A DNA stretch of 64,000 bases from Mycetocola spongiae (GTDB taxonomy: Bacteria > Actinomycetota > Actinomycetes > Actinomycetales > Microbacteriaceae), in contig NZ_CP080203.1 in assembly GCF_020424085.1 (NCBI RefSeq), positions 620,001-684,000 of the forward strand, read 5' to 3'. The notes below the pieces were generated by a model. It was given only the letters and a program-made list of their open reading frames with translations, was not told the origin of the DNA and made no database searches. Both the position numbers and the translations under genes were made by a program. Shown here one piece after another: positions 8,348 to 16,134 of the stretch. How positions within the stretch are numbered: position 1 is the first letter of the stretch; each line of letters opens with the position of its first letter.

Positions 8348-9265
8348 CTAGAGTTCGCCGAGCAGATCCACCACATAAACGGCGGTGGTGCCCGCGGGGG
8401 CACCCAGGCCGGCGCCACCGGCGGTCACGTCCTGATCGGCCGGGACCACCATAAGGACGCGGGAACCAAGCTTCTGTCCCTTGAGGGCCTCGGCCATTCC
8501 TGGGCTAAGGGTCGAGAGCCGTGCGCCCATCGGCGAACCCTTCTCCCAGGTGGAGGCGAAGATGGTGCGCTCGGTCCAGGAGGCACCGGTGAACTGCATC
8601 GCAAATGCGGTATCGTCGCCGATCACGGGTCCGTCACCCTCGGCAAGGAGCGCAACCTTCAGCTCGGTCGGGGCCTCGCTGCGCGGGATCGTGATTCCGG
8701 GGGTACCATCGGCGGCACTCACCACCGAGGGGAAGCCCGATTCGCGCACCGCGCGGGGCTTTCCGGTGGCGCGGTTCGGGAGAACGCGATCGATCTGGGC
8801 CACAAATACGGCCGAGTGAATCTCGCCCGGGGTCTCCCCCTGCAGCGCGTTCCCCAGCACCCCGGCGACCTGCGAGCCACCCGTGGCGCAGGCCACCATC
8901 GGCTGTAGCGGCTCGGGCAGCTCGGACACCAGGCGCACGGCGGGCTCGGCCCACTCATAGCCCGGGACAACCTGACCGGTGCTTCCGTCCAGGACGGTGA
9001 AGCTCATCGAGACGACCTGATTGGCGTCAATCACGGGGCCGTCACCCTCCACGAGGACATGGCGCTCGAGGCCGTCCACGATCACGGGCGTCGGGAAGCT
9101 CACGCGCGGGGCACCGGCGCCCGGGGCGGAGACCTGCACGAGCTGCGCACCCTTGCCATCGGCCGGGGCGCCCTCGCAATCCTGGGCGACGGGCGCGGAA
9201 GAACACGCGGATAATCCGCCGGCCAGCAGCACGGCGGTCACGATGAGTGCGGGAGTGGTGCGCAC
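8348..9265 (-). CDS. FKBP-type peptidyl-prolyl isomerase lipoprotein
   Basis: A 305-residue exported lipoprotein. The N-terminus is a type II signal peptide with lipobox LSAC (cleavage before Cys21). Two FKBP-like modules follow: the first near VVSMSFTVLDGSTG, the second near FAMQFTGASWTE with MAEALKGQKLGSRVLMVVP and the final strand AVYVVDLLGEL. FKBP proteins catalyse proline cis-trans isomerisation, here presumably of secreted or cell-wall proteins. The GTG start is preceded by GAGG at good spacing. It sits between trmI and pafB on the same strand, in the slot where many actinobacteria carry the pupylation cluster. Confidence 0.85.
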   Translation of the reverse strand: MRTTPALIVTAVLLAGGLSACSSAPVAQDCEGAPADGKGAQLVQVSAPGAGAPRVSFPTPVIVDGLERHVLVEGDGPVIDANQVVSMSFTVLDGSTGQVVPGYEWAEPAVRLVSELPEPLQPMVACATGGSQVAGVLGNALQGETPGEIHSAVFVAQIDRVLPNRATGKPRAVRESGFPSVVSAADGTPGITIPRSEAPTELKVALLAEGDGPVIGDDTAFAMQFTGASWTERTIFASTWEKGSPMGARLSTLSPGMAEALKGQKLGSRVLMVVPADQDVTAGGAGLGAPAGTTAVYVVDLLGEL

Positions 9266-9294
9266 GTTACCTCACTTTAATCAGAAATGGATTC

Positions 9295-9322
9295 TGCGGG
9301 CGGCCCCGAGGGGCCACCCGCA
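9295..9322 (-). terminator. GC-rich hairpin after trmI, possible terminator
   Basis: A 13-bp near-perfect stem (9295-9307 with 9310-9322, one C-A mismatch) lies between the trmI stop and the FKBP start. There is no T-run on the minus strand, so it may act as an attenuator or a weak terminator. Confidence 0.4.
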
Positions 9323-9339
9323 ACAGTCTAGGCGACCGA

Positions 9340-10386
9340 TTATGCCGGGGAGGAACCCTCGGCCGTGTCCGTACCCTCGGTCTCGCCAAAATCGCGGTCC
9401 CGCGAGGCCTGGGCGGCGGCCTCGGCGGCCCGCACGCGCTTGCGCAGCGCCTTATCGCTCACCTCGCGGGCACCCAGCGAACCGGGGGTCCACAGCTCAA
9501 CATCCTCGGCGCTGAAATCGGATTTGGACGGGCGACGCTTCAGCTCGGGGAGGATGGTGCCATCGGCGAGCTTACGCGCGGTGATCAGGAACCCGGTATG
9601 CGCGATCATGCGGTGGTCCGGGCGCACGGCCAGGCCCTCCACATGCCAGCCGCGCACCATGGTCTCATTGGAGATCGGGTTGGTGAAGCGTCCGGTGGCG
9701 CGCATGGCCTCGGCCACGCGGGAGAGCTGGGTCACGGTGGCCACGTAGCACAGCAGCACCCCACCGGGGACCAGCGCATCCAGGCAGACATCGAGGCATT
9801 CCCAGGGCGCCAACATGTCCAGGACCACGCGGTCCACGCTACCGGGGGCCGCAACCTCGGGCAGGGTCTCGGCGAGGTCACCCGCGGTGACCGACCAGTT
9901 GGCGGGATCGTGGCCAAAGAACGTGGCCACGTTTCCGCGGGCCACCGCGGCGAATTCCTCGCGACGCTCAAAGGACTTCAGTTCCCCGGCCGGGCCGATC
10001 GCGCGCAGCAGCCAGAGCGAGAGCGCACCGGAACCCACGCCCGCCTCCACCACGGTGGCACCCGGGAAGATATCGGCCTCGCCGATAATGGCGGCGGCAT
10101 CCTTGGGATAGATGATCGCGGCGCCGCGCGGCATCGACATCACAAAGTCGATCAGCAGGGGGCGCAACGCGAGGTATTCCTCACCCACGGTGTTTTTGAC
10201 CACCGAGCCATCGGGCAGGCCGATGACCTCATCGTGCATCACGATGCCGCGGTGCGAGTGGAACTCTCCCCCGGCCTCAAGCGTGACGGTATTCAGTTTA
10301 TTCTTCGGGCCGGTGAGCTGAACCCGATCGCCGACGCGGAAGGGGCCGGAATTCTGGGGACGCTGGGTGCCGTCGAGGACGCTCAT
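9340..10386 (-). CDS. trmI: tRNA (adenine-58-N1)-methyltransferase TrmI
   Basis: A 348-residue class I methyltransferase of the TrmI family, which makes m1A58 in the T-loop of tRNA using S-adenosylmethionine. The N-terminal small domain (FRVGDRVQLTGPKNK) is followed by the SAM-binding motif VEAGVGSGALSLWLL, the acidic RVVLDMLAPWE motif and the C-terminal region with the TGFLITARKLADG segment common to actinobacterial members. The open frame extends upstream, but the ATG at 10386 overlaps the stop of the HAD gene (ATGA) and begins the conserved region, so I choose it. The C-terminal 50 residues are charged and probably disordered. In mycobacteria the orthologue Rv2118c lies close to the proteasome locus. 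Confidence 0.92.
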   Translation of the reverse strand: MSVLDGTQRPQNSGPFRVGDRVQLTGPKNKLNTVTLEAGGEFHSHRGIVMHDEVIGLPDGSVVKNTVGEEYLALRPLLIDFVMSMPRGAAIIYPKDAAAIIGEADIFPGATVVEAGVGSGALSLWLLRAIGPAGELKSFERREEFAAVARGNVATFFGHDPANWSVTAGDLAETLPEVAAPGSVDRVVLDMLAPWECLDVCLDALVPGGVLLCYVATVTQLSRVAEAMRATGRFTNPISNETMVRGWHVEGLAVRPDHRMIAHTGFLITARKLADGTILPELKRRPSKSDFSAEDVELWTPGSLGAREVSDKALRKRVRAAEAAAQASRDRDFGETEGTDTAEGSSPA

Positions 10387-11075
10387 AGGGTGTTCTCCGG
10401 GGTGAGGGCACGACGCTCGGCAAATAGAGCACAAACATCGGCCAGGGTGAGCCCGGCGAGGGTCTCGCGCAGGATGTAATCGGGGTGGGCGGGGATCGCG
10501 ACCGCATGCGGGATACCCACGGCCACCGTTCCGGCGTCCGCGGCACTGCGGATTCCGGGGGGTGAATCCTCAAAGGCCACACAATCGGCGGGGTTCACAC
10601 CCAGGCGCGCGGCGGCCAGCAGATAGGACTCGGGATGCGGCTTGGGCTTATCCACCAGGTCCCCGGTGACCAGCAGATCAAATCCCGGGAACGGGAGGGA
10701 ATCCACCACCAGCGAGGCCATCGGGCCAATCGACATCGTGACCAGCGCGGTGGGAATACCCGCCTCGCGAAGTTCCCGCAGGAGCTCCAGAGCGCCCGGA
10801 CGATACGGGGCACCCTCGGCACGAATCCGCGACATCACGGTGTCTGTCAGATTTTGTACGATCTCATCCACCCCCAGTTTTACGCCGTGGGTCTGCAGGA
10901 GCCGGGCACTCTCCCAGAGGCCCGAGCCCACCACGGACAGGGCATCCTCATGGGTCCAGACGCCCCCAAATGAGGCCACAAGATCGGTCTCGGCCTCGAT
11001 CCAGAAAGGCTCGGTATCAACTAGGGTGCCGTCCATGTCCCAGAGGACTGCGGCGGGGAGGTTTGAGTGGGTCAC
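10383..11075 (-). CDS. HAD-superfamily hydrolase (phosphatase)
   Basis: A 230-residue HAD hydrolase of the beta-phosphoglucomutase-like subfamily. Motif I is LWDMDGTLVDTEP with the nucleophilic and acid/base aspartates, motif II is in ALVTMSIGP, the lysine motif is KPKPHPESYLLAA, and motif IV is VAFEDSPPGIRSA. It probably dephosphorylates a small metabolite; the substrate is not evident. I choose the GTG at 11075, which starts MTHSNLPAAV; a TTG at 11084 with AGG five bases upstream is an equally possible start and would add three residues. It is translationally coupled to trmI and divergent from the PAC2 gene. Confidence 0.85.
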   Translation of the reverse strand: MTHSNLPAAVLWDMDGTLVDTEPFWIEAETDLVASFGGVWTHEDALSVVGSGLWESARLLQTHGVKLGVDEIVQNLTDTVMSRIRAEGAPYRPGALELLRELREAGIPTALVTMSIGPMASLVVDSLPFPGFDLLVTGDLVDKPKPHPESYLLAAARLGVNPADCVAFEDSPPGIRSAADAGTVAVGIPHAVAIPAHPDYILRETLAGLTLADVCALFAERRALTPENTL

Positions 11076-11183
11076 GGGTGTCAATGTTACCTGGTTCGCG
11101 CGGGGGCCTATTCTTAAGGGATGATCCGTCGGGCGGAAACCCCGCCCCGACGCGATAAAGAGACGTGAATTGGAGTGTGTCGA

Positions 11184-12134
11184 GTGACAGGTCGCCTGCT
11201 GGTGGTCGCCTTTGAGGGCTGGAACGATGCCGGGGAGGCCGCAACCGGGGCCGTGGGCATCCTCCGCGATCGGCTCGGGACGGTTCCCCTGATGAGCGTG
11301 GACCCGGAGCTCTATTACGACTATCAGTTCACCCGGCCCACCGTATATCTCGACGATAAGGGAAAGCGGCAGATCCGCTGGCCCGGCGCGACCCTGTACG
11401 GGCCCGCGCCCCGCACCGGCCTCGACGAGGAATTGCCCGAGCTGATCGAGGACCCCCTGCTCCCGCGCTCGCGCACCGATAACGATTCCAACGTCTATCT
11501 GCTCCTCGGCGCGGAACCCAGCCGCGGCTGGCAGTCCTTTGTCTCCGAGGTGCTGGACTCGGCGCTCGCCCACGATATCTCCCGCGTCATCGTGCTCGGG
11601 GCCGTGCTGGCCGATTCCCCGCATACCCGGCCCATCACGATCGAATGCTCAAGCGAGAACGACGAGGTACGCGCCGAGCTCCACCTCGAACGCAGCGTAT
11701 ATGAGGGGCCGATCGGCATCCTCAACGTACTGGCCGCGGGCGCCGAAACCGTGGGCATCCCCACCCTCTCGGTCTGGGCCTCGGTCCCGCATTATGTGCA
11801 TAACGCCCCCTCGCCCAAGGCCACGCTGGCGCTGATCGATAAGCTCGAGGAGCTGCTTGATATCGTCATTCCGCGCGGCGAACTCCTCACCGAGGCCACC
11901 GCCTGGGAGGAGGGCGTAAACGCGCTCGCCGGGGAGGACCCGGATATGGCCGGCTATATTCGCCAGCTGGAGCAGGCCCGGGACACCGTGGAGGCCCCCG
12001 AGGCCAGCGGCGAGGCCATCGCGCAGGAGTTCCAGCGCTATCTGGATACCACGGGCACTAGCTCATCTAACCAGGAAGGTATCCCGCCGGAGGACGACGC
12101 ACAAGATGAGAACGACTCAAATGGAAACTCCTAG
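11184..12134 (+). CDS. PAC2-family protein with replaced C-terminal tail
   Basis: A 316-residue member of the PAC2 family (named after eukaryotic proteasome assembly chaperone 2; the actinobacterial role is unknown). The N-terminus GRLLVVAFEGWNDAGEA and the block VVVLGA-like strand before LADSPHTRPI are typical. The GTG at 11184 is preferred because GGAG sits eight bases upstream; the GTG at 11175 lies inside that ribosome-binding site. Residues up to position 287 are conserved, but the last 28 residues, beginning DTTGTSSSNQEG, come from inserted DNA: the native end survives 1.8 kb downstream at 13782-13948, after an exact 97-bp repeat. The protein is therefore probably still functional, with an altered disordered tail. 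Confidence 0.88.
   Translation: MTGRLLVVAFEGWNDAGEAATGAVGILRDRLGTVPLMSVDPELYYDYQFTRPTVYLDDKGKRQIRWPGATLYGPAPRTGLDEELPELIEDPLLPRSRTDNDSNVYLLLGAEPSRGWQSFVSEVLDSALAHDISRVIVLGAVLADSPHTRPITIECSSENDEVRAELHLERSVYEGPIGILNVLAAGAETVGIPTLSVWASVPHYVHNAPSPKATLALIDKLEELLDIVIPRGELLTEATAWEEGVNALAGEDPDMAGYIRQLEQARDTVEAPEASGEAIAQEFQRYLDTTGTSSSNQEGIPPEDDAQDENDSNGNS
11950..12046 (+). repeat. 97-bp direct repeat, left copy (in PAC2 3' coding region)
   Basis: This segment, starting CCGGCTATATTCGCC and ending CGCTATCTGGA, is identical at every base to 13782-13878. It encodes the PAC2 residues from GYIRQLEQARDTVEAP to FQRYL. Flanking bases differ on both sides of both copies. It marks the left junction of the SIR2 insertion and behaves like an attachment-site repeat. 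Confidence 0.95.
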
Positions 12135-13781
12135 CATTTAGCAGGGCGCACCTCCGAGCTATAGCGCTTATCCGCGTGAATTATCCCTTCTCAGCTGGGC
12201 CCGACCAAGTGCCATTTGCTTATTCTCGGAACGTGATAATACCTAAGATTCTGCGTCAGAAATTTACGCCGGAGCCCACTTCACCCGTAAGAGGCGTCTA
12301 CCACGGTGCACGATTTGCTCAAGCCCTATAGCAACCAACAATTCTTCGCGATGTGGGTGTTGAAAATAAAAACACTCGCCACCAGAAATAGCACTCTTGA
12401 ATCCTTCAACAGTTAAGAATGACTCCAAGCGCCCGGTCCCGTGTGGCATTGAATTCAGCACCGCCTCATTTAGGCTCATCTCGCTGTTGGCGTCAACGGG
12501 TATGTCCACAATCTGTGCAGAATAACTGCCGGATGTGTTCTCGCGCGTGAAAACGTAATAATCCGAAGTAAATCGGTCGTTACGTCCCCCCGCGATAACT
12601 GTAACCAGCTCCATCTCTTTGCCGCTTTCCCGGTTAAGGAGCGAGTGATTCGTTAAGCTCGTCGTCAGCTGCTTCATTCTCTCTGTAACAAATTCAGTTA
12701 TGGAAGCACGCACATGAGTATCACGGCTCGCAGTTAAACCGAGATCTGCCAGATTCCCCAGAATTCCCTTGCGTGGCTCGATTGAGCCCGGGTGTAGGTC
12801 TGCGACGGTAATGGGAATATCCGATGGGATTCGTGAAATGAGCTGACTGGCCGCTCTATCTTCGAGAGGGAGGGAATAACCCATGATCGCCAATGACGAC
12901 GCCGAGTCGATGAATTTCCTCGCGCTACGCCAAATTACTGTCGCAAGATAGGTCCCGTAATAGCCGTCTTTAATTATCAGCGGCGGAACCAGATATCGAT
13001 CAAGTTCACGAATTCCGTTGAAGTCATTGTCTTCGACGTAAGGTTTTGGATCGCCTAATAGGTTTCTTTCCCTGCGTCGGATTAGCGTCGCCCCGGTTGT
13101 GTCATCCGAGGCCCAATACCAGAGGAGCGAACCATGCATCTTGATGACTTGCATAGTTCCTTTGGAATGCGGGGAACTAACATCATAATAAATCTCCGCC
13201 GGCGGAGCCGCTGGTGCCGGGAACACCACGTTGTCTCCCAGAACAGCTGAAATATTTGATCCAGAGCCCACCACAAACAACTCGCCGGCATTTACTGCGC
13301 GTTCAATAAGAGAGTCGTAATTGAACGTGAGTATAACTGCCTTTTCCACGTCCCAAATCGTAAGCAATTGACGCAGCCAATGCGGAGATGCAGATTCAGA
13401 AGCAGCGGTTACGCGCTGATCAAGCACGGCTGCAATTTCAGCAATGACTAAATCGGCGTGAGCGCGACGAACACTATTTTCATGACTACTCAGAAACGGC
13501 AACGGCGTAATCTGCACTGTTAGCCAGTCCTCAAATGATTGCTCATTTCTGAGGGATATATCTACCTGGCCACTGAGCCGCTCCTTAATTTCGCTACCAA
13601 GCGCATTGGTGATCGGCATACTATCGCTCACGGCCTTCGAGAAACCCGCGCCCAGAACGTACACCGGGCGAGATGTTACTGGTAGATGATCCATGCAATC
13701 ATGATATCTTTTCCGGCTGCTCTCAGCTCCGAGGCAGATACCAGGCAGCCTCCCGTTGCCAGGCAATGAGACGACGCTATA
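12047..13781. mobile_element. Single-gene insertion carrying a SIR2-domain gene
   Basis: The 1735 bases between the two repeat copies hold one gene (SIR2, minus strand), a replacement 3' end for PAC2 (12047-12134), a 129-base gap and an 87-base leader upstream of SIR2. Base composition is clearly lower in GC than the neighbours. With one repeat copy the unit is 1832 bp. There is no integrase, transposase, resolvase or relaxase gene in it or close to it. The arrangement is what integration of a small circle into the 3' end of PAC2 would leave, or what remains of a larger integrative element after internal deletion. Mechanism is inference. Confidence 0.75.
12264..13694 (-). CDS. SIR2-domain protein, candidate NAD-depleting defence effector
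   Basis: A 476-residue protein. Residues 10-300 are a SIR2-like domain of the kind found in anti-phage NADases: GAGFS at 15-19, TFNYD at 123-127 with the catalytic Asn125, KMHGS at 185-189 with His187, and MGYSLPLEDRAA at 271-282. The cysteines of zinc-binding deacetylase sirtuins are absent, which favours NAD hydrolysis over deacetylation. Residues 335-476 form a separate C-terminal region that I cannot assign; it lacks a recognisable SLOG, TIR or TPR signature and may sense a trigger. The long frame extends through the repeat, but the ATG at 13694 begins just before the domain; its ribosome-binding site is weak. The gene is foreign in composition and sits alone in the insertion. Confidence 0.82.
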   Translation of the reverse strand: MDHLPVTSRPVYVLGAGFSKAVSDSMPITNALGSEIKERLSGQVDISLRNEQSFEDWLTVQITPLPFLSSHENSVRRAHADLVIAEIAAVLDQRVTAASESASPHWLRQLLTIWDVEKAVILTFNYDSLIERAVNAGELFVVGSGSNISAVLGDNVVFPAPAAPPAEIYYDVSSPHSKGTMQVIKMHGSLLWYWASDDTTGATLIRRRERNLLGDPKPYVEDNDFNGIRELDRYLVPPLIIKDGYYGTYLATVIWRSARKFIDSASSLAIMGYSLPLEDRAASQLISRIPSDIPITVADLHPGSIEPRKGILGNLADLGLTASRDTHVRASITEFVTERMKQLTTSLTNHSLLNRESGKEMELVTVIAGGRNDRFTSDYYVFTRENTSGSYSAQIVDIPVDANSEMSLNEAVLNSMPHGTGRLESFLTVEGFKSAISGGECFYFQHPHREELLVAIGLEQIVHRGRRLLRVKWAPA

Positions 13782-13878
13782 CCGGCTATATTCGCCAGCT
13801 GGAGCAGGCCCGGGACACCGTGGAGGCCCCCGAGGCCAGCGGCGAGGCCATCGCGCAGGAGTTCCAGCGCTATCTGGA
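13782..13878 (+). repeat. 97-bp direct repeat, right copy
   Basis: Exact copy of 11950-12046 at an offset of 1832 bases. It joins the insertion on its left to the displaced native end of PAC2 on its right. The bases immediately before it (GACGCTATA) do not match the PAC2 sequence before the left copy. Confidence 0.95.
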
Positions 13879-13948
13879 AAAGGATGCGCGCGAGGAGCCG
13901 GGCGAGACGCCCGATTCCGAACCGGATACCCCCGCCGACCCTCGCTAA
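13782..13948 (+). pseudogene. Displaced 3' end of the PAC2 gene
   Basis: This is the original end of PAC2: the 97-bp repeat in the same reading frame followed by a Glu/Pro/Asp-rich tail (EKDAREEPGETPDSEP and TPADPR) and a TAA stop, in typical host codon use. It is followed after 12 bases by the terminator shared with mshC. An ATG at 13766 could open a 60-residue frame through it, but there is no clear ribosome-binding site and I regard it as a stranded fragment. Confidence 0.85.
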
Positions 13949-13960
13949 CGGGCACACGCA

Positions 13961-14007
13961 AACAACGGGGGCCCCTCATCCAAACCGGATGAGGGGCCCC
14001 CGTTGTT
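13961..14007. terminator. Bidirectional terminator between PAC2 (native end) and mshC
   Basis: A perfect 21-bp stem (13961-13981 with 13987-14007) with loop AAACC. It lies 12 bases after the native PAC2 stop and 5 bases before the mshC stop, so it served both convergent genes before the insertion. Confidence 0.88.
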
Positions 14008-14012
14008 GTGGG

Positions 14013-15272
14013 CTAGAGCGAGACGCCCAGCAACGCGGAGAGCATATCCGCGAATAGCGCGGTATCGTCGATGCCCGCGGCGGCCTCATCGATCAGGGCG
14101 AGGGCCCCGGCCGTATTCAGGTCCTCGTGCAGCGCGGCACGAACGGTGGCAAGCAGCGCCACGGCGCTGCCCGGCACGATCGTGCCCGCGCCCGCGGTGC
14201 GCCAGCGCTCGAGGCGCTCGCGGCCGCGGCTGAGAACCGCATCGGTCCACTCCCACTCGCCGCGATAGTGGTTATCCAAAATTGCGAGGCGGATGGCGGA
14301 GGGATCCACACCCTCGGCACGCAGGGTCGAGACCAGCACCAGATTGCCCAGTGACTTGGACATCTTCTCGCCGTCATAGGCCACGAGCCCCGCGTGGCTA
14401 TAGAGCTTCGCGAGCGGCTGCCCCGAGAGCGCCGAGGCGTGGGCGGCGCTGAACTCGTGGTGCGGGAAGATCAGATCCGATCCTCCGCCCTGCACCGTGA
14501 AATTGGCGCCCAGATAATCCAGTGCGATAACCGAGCATTCGATATGCCAGCCCGGGCGGCCGCGGCCCACGACCGAGTCCCATGCGGGCTCACCCGCACG
14601 CTCGGCACGCCAGAGCATCGGATCCAGCGGATCCCGCTTTCCGGGGCGCTCGGGGTCTCCCCCGCGCTCGGCCGAGAGCGCCAGCATCGTGGCGCGATCC
14701 AGTCCGCCCACCTCGCCGAGGGCCCACGGGCCGCGCTCCTGTGCCGCGATCGAATCGAAATAGATATCCTCACCCGCGGCCTCCGCGGTGGGCACGGGAT
14801 AGGCCAGTCCGGCCTCCAGGAGCGTGGCCACGGCCGCGGCCACCGGGGCAATATTCTCGGTGACCGCCACATAATTGCGCGGCGGCAGGATGCTCAGCGC
14901 CTCCATATCGGTGCGGAAAAGCTGCACCTGAGAGGCGGCCAGATCGCGCCAGTCCACCCCGGTGGCGGCGGCGCGCTCGAGCAGCGGATCGTCCACATCG
15001 GTGACGTTCTGCACATAGTGCACGTCATAGCCGGCGTCGAGCCACAGCCGCTGGATCATGTCAAAGGCCAGATAGGTGGCCGCGTGCCCAAGATGGGTCG
15101 CGTCATAGGGGGTGATTCCGCAGACATAGATGCCCGCGGTGCCCTCCGCGGAGGCCTCCTCGAGCGCGCCCGTGGCGGTGTTATGCAGCAGGGGCGGCAG
15201 GCCGTTGCCCGGCAGCGTGGGGACCGCGGGGGCGGGCCAGCTGGCGATTCCGGCGGGAAGACTAGTTGCCAT
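14013..15272 (-). CDS. mshC: Mycothiol synthesis ligase MshC (Cys:GlcN-Ins ligase)
   Basis: A 419-residue cysteinyl-tRNA-synthetase-like enzyme that joins cysteine to GlcN-Ins in an ATP-dependent step of mycothiol synthesis. The zinc-site cysteine and first motif are in [16 protein letters not shown] (HIGH equivalent), the second zinc/substrate region is [10 protein letters not shown], and the KMSKS loop is [10 protein letters not shown]. It lacks the anticodon-binding domain of CysRS and matches MshC length. I use the ATG at 15272, which overlaps the uppP stop by 11 bases. Its presence points to an actinobacterium that uses mycothiol. Transcription is likely coupled with uppP. Confidence 0.94.
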   Translation of the reverse strand: MATSLPAGIASWPAPAVPTLPGNGLPPLLHNTATGALEEASAEGTAGIYVCGITPYDATHLGHAATYLAFDMIQRLWLDAGYDVHYVQNVTDVDDPLLERAAATGVDWRDLAASQVQLFRTDMEALSILPPRNYVAVTENIAPVAAAVATLLEAGLAYPVPTAEAAGEDIYFDSIAAQERGPWALGEVGGLDRATMLALSAERGGDPERPGKRDPLDPMLWRAERAGEPAWDSVVGRGRPGWHIECSVIALDYLGANFTVQGGGSDLIFPHHEFSAAHASALSGQPLAKLYSHAGLVAYDGEKMSKSLGNLVLVSTLRAEGVDPSAIRLAILDNHYRGEWEWTDAVLSRGRERLERWRTAGAGTIVPGSAVALLATVRAALHEDLNTAGALALIDEAAAGIDDTALFADMLSALLGVSL

Positions 15273-16107
15273 AGGGACTGAGCACCCCCATACCAAGCAG
15301 CGCAAACAGGACCAGGCCCAGCACCACGCGGTAGATCACGAAGGGCATAAACGACTTCTTGGAGATGTAGTTCATGAAGAAGACGATCACAACCAGACCC
15401 ACCACAAACGAGACGATCGTGGCGATCACGGTGGCCAGGGCGCCAAAGGGTTCGGCCACCTGGGAGACCTCGGTGAATGCCTTATAAACCTGATATCCGC
15501 CCGCGCCCAGCACGGCGGGAATCGCCAGCAGGAACGCATAGCGCGCGGCCGCGGCCCGAGAATAGCCCAGCGCCAGGCCGGCGGTGATCGTGCCACCCGA
15601 GCGCGAGACGCCGGGAATCAGGGCGAGCGCCTGGGCCAGGCCGTAGATAAGGCCGTGGCCATAGCTCAGGTTTTTCAGCGTGAGATTTTTTTTGCCGAAC
15701 CAATCGGCCACGCCGAGGATGATTCCAAATACGATCAGCGTGATGGCGGTGAACCACAGCGAACGGAACGTGGTCTCGATATCGTCCTTAAACAGCAGGC
15801 CCAGCACCACGATCGGAATCGAGCCGAGGATGATCAGCCAGCCCATCTTGGCATCGGGATCATTACGCGGGATCTTCCCCACCAGAGCCTTGCACCACGC
15901 ACCAATAATGCGGGTGATGTCCTTCCAGAAGTAGAGGATCACGGCGAGCTCGGTACCGATTTGGATAATCGCCGTAAATCGCGCGCCCGGGTCCTCGCCG
16001 GTTCCGAGGAACGCTCCCACGATGCGAATGTGGGCGCTCGATGACACCGGGAGAAACTCGGTGAGACCCTGGACAAGGCCCAGGATTATGGCATTAATTA
16101 TTTCCAC
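15262..16107 (-). CDS. uppP: Undecaprenyl-diphosphatase UppP/BacA
   Basis: A 281-residue integral membrane phosphatase with about eight helices. It recycles undecaprenyl diphosphate to the monophosphate carrier used for peptidoglycan and glycan export. The active-site motifs are [17 protein letters not shown] near the N-terminus and [10 protein letters not shown] in the middle. It starts with GTG ([10 protein letters not shown]). It overlaps mshC downstream, as the same pair are near neighbours in mycobacteria (Rv2136c and Rv2130c). Confidence 0.94.
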   Translation of the reverse strand: MEIINAIILGLVQGLTEFLPVSSSAHIRIVGAFLGTGEDPGARFTAIIQIGTELAVILYFWKDITRIIGAWCKALVGKIPRNDPDAKMGWLIILGSIPIVVLGLLFKDDIETTFRSLWFTAITLIVFGIILGVADWFGKKNLTLKNLSYGHGLIYGLAQALALIPGVSRSGGTITAGLALGYSRAAAARYAFLLAIPAVLGAGGYQVYKAFTEVSQVAEPFGALATVIATIVSFVVGLVVIVFFMNYISKKSFMPFVIYRVVLGLVLFALLGMGVLSPYGN

Positions 16108-16134
16108 GCGAAATTATCTTTCTGCAGCGAACGG

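Noticed and set aside
12264-13694. Thoeris ThsA, which also has a SIR2 domain and a similar length
   Set aside because: The C-terminus shows no SLOG signature and there is no TIR-domain ThsB gene nearby.
12264-13979. The longer 571-residue form of the SIR2 protein starting in the repeat
   Set aside because: The extra N-terminal part is the antisense translation of the PAC2 end and terminator and has no SIR2 similarity.
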